This document shows, piece by piece, positions 4,579 to 5,064 of a DNA stretch of 5,064 nucleotides; position 1 is the first letter of the stretch, and each line of letters opens with the position of its first letter. A model generated the notes under the pieces. That model did not search any database and was not told the origin of the DNA. It saw nothing but the letters and a program-made list of their open reading frames with translations. Source of the stretch: Patescibacteria group bacterium (GTDB lineage Bacteria > Patescibacteriota > Microgenomatia > Levybacterales > UBA12049). The stretch lies in assembly GCA_018900295.1 (NCBI GenBank), contig JAHIGH010000010.1:1-5064 (forward strand). Reading direction: 5' to 3'. A program made the position numbers and the translations under genes.

Positions 4579-5004
4579 ATGTTGTCATCGTCGCCAGAAT
4601 TTGAACTTATTCATAAAATTGTACTACATAAATTAACCTGCATAAAATATATTCAATGTATTTATGGTATAGGAAGTTATTTTACCAAACAAAATAAAAC
4701 TCCCAACGACCTTGATTACTATATAAAATTCAATAAAAAGTTTCAAGACTTAAACCTTAAGCAAATATCCAAAATTTTGGAAGATATCAAAGATAAATAT
4801 AAAAACGAAAAATCAGAAACATTAATCAATATTTTTATTGAGGATGATAAGGGAGCTAAACTAAACTCTGTAGATTTATGGTTTATATTAAATTATAAAG
4901 ATGAAACACTGCGTAATTGTATTACAAATAGAAAAAACCAAATATGGAAAAGCAGCAGTTCTGTATCGTTATTCTCTAAGAGTAGGAATATTAATCTTGG
5001 TTAG
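4579..5004 (+). CDS. predicted nucleotidyltransferase-fold protein (small, AT-rich)
   Basis: A 141-residue frame from ATG 4579 to TAG 5002-5004. The segment IYGIGSYFTKQNKTPNDLDY resembles the signature of the DNA polymerase beta superfamily: a Gly-Ser pair (G32, S33), about ten residues, then Asp-x-Asp (D44, D46) at the start of a strand. A third candidate metal-binding Asp is D99 in NSVDLWF. Size fits minimal nucleotidyltransferases such as MNT antitoxins, and a helix rich in Lys and Glu (58-80) lies between the motifs. The usual HEPN partner is not seen in the remaining 60 bases, nor upstream. The reaction and substrate are unknown. Hand counts give about 25% GC, well below the neighbours, which suggests acquisition or low constraint. 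The domain call is motif-based and tentative; the coding call is firmer, given its own promoter and a uniform reading frame. Confidence 0.6.
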   Translation: MLSSSPEFELIHKIVLHKLTCIKYIQCIYGIGSYFTKQNKTPNDLDYYIKFNKKFQDLNLKQISKILEDIKDKYKNEKSETLINIFIEDDKGAKLNSVDLWFILNYKDETLRNCITNRKNQIWKSSSSVSLFSKSRNINLG

Positions 5005-5010
5005 TCGTCA

Positions 5011-5046
5011 AAAAATCCGCATGGATTCTATCATCTTAAGATTTTT
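5011..5046. repeat. imperfect inverted repeat after the nucleotidyltransferase-like gene
   Basis: AAAAATC (5011-5017) and GATTTTT (5040-5046) form a seven-pair inverted repeat with a 22-base loop, starting six bases after the stop codon. GTCAAAA (5007-5013) and TTTTGAC (5058-5064, window edge) add an outer pair of the same kind, using the TTTTGAC word seen near rpiB. ATCTTAAGAT (5033-5042) is a ten-base palindrome. It could help end transcription, since the right arm ends in T5, but the stem is AT-rich and weak. Confidence 0.3.
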
Positions 5047-5064
5047 GTGCATTTGCATTTTGAC

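Noticed and set aside
5005..5064. Start of a minus-strand gene at the right edge
   Set aside because: The minus-strand frame from the ATG near 5058 stops after about 15 codons and lies in inverted-repeat sequence.

Overview
The window is an AT-rich bacterial segment that I read as a chromosome fragment of a Candidate Phyla Radiation / Patescibacteria organism, probably Microgenomates-like. This rests on compact genes with divergent but complete active-site motifs, gene starts without Shine-Dalgarno sequences, intergenic spaces filled with short AT-rich repeats of the TTTGAATTTTGAA / CTTTTGACTTTT type, and a lytR_C-rpiB-rpe neighbourhood. No rRNA, tRNA or marker protein fixes the lineage, so this is inference. 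Standard stop codons (TAA, TAG, TGA) fit all genes.

Layout. Positions 1-145 hold the 3' end of a plus-strand gene with a Pro/Thr-rich tail. A GC-rich hairpin repeat (168-195) and an AT repeat follow. The AT repeat contains a good sigma70-type promoter (200-228) that reads straight onto the ATG of a 50-residue single-membrane-span protein (235-387). A bifunctional class A penicillin-binding protein (518-2632, plus) has its own -10 box. Its 3' end overlaps by 28 bases the 3' end of a minus-strand cluster. Read in transcription order, that cluster is a membrane-anchored LytR_C protein (4480-3899), ribose-5-phosphate isomerase B (3847-3293) and ribulose-phosphate 3-epimerase (3234-2605). The last feature is an AT-rich plus-strand gene (4579-5004) with nucleotidyltransferase-fold motifs. 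It diverges from the cluster across a 98-base gap in which two promoters overlap around a palindrome.

Function. The PBP polymerises and cross-links peptidoglycan, and the LytR_C protein is probably also an envelope protein. RpiB and Rpe interconvert ribulose-5-P with ribose-5-P and xylulose-5-P, the core of the non-oxidative pentose phosphate pathway and the usual route to nucleotide precursors in organisms with reduced metabolism. The nucleotidyltransferase-like gene looks acquired: about 25% GC by hand count, against roughly 40% in neighbours.

I see no clearly new multi-gene system. The most unusual signals are the repeat family that supplies a promoter element at one site and encodes the C-terminal tail of RpiB at another, the overlapping divergent promoters with a 19-base palindrome, and the apparently leaderless small membrane gene.
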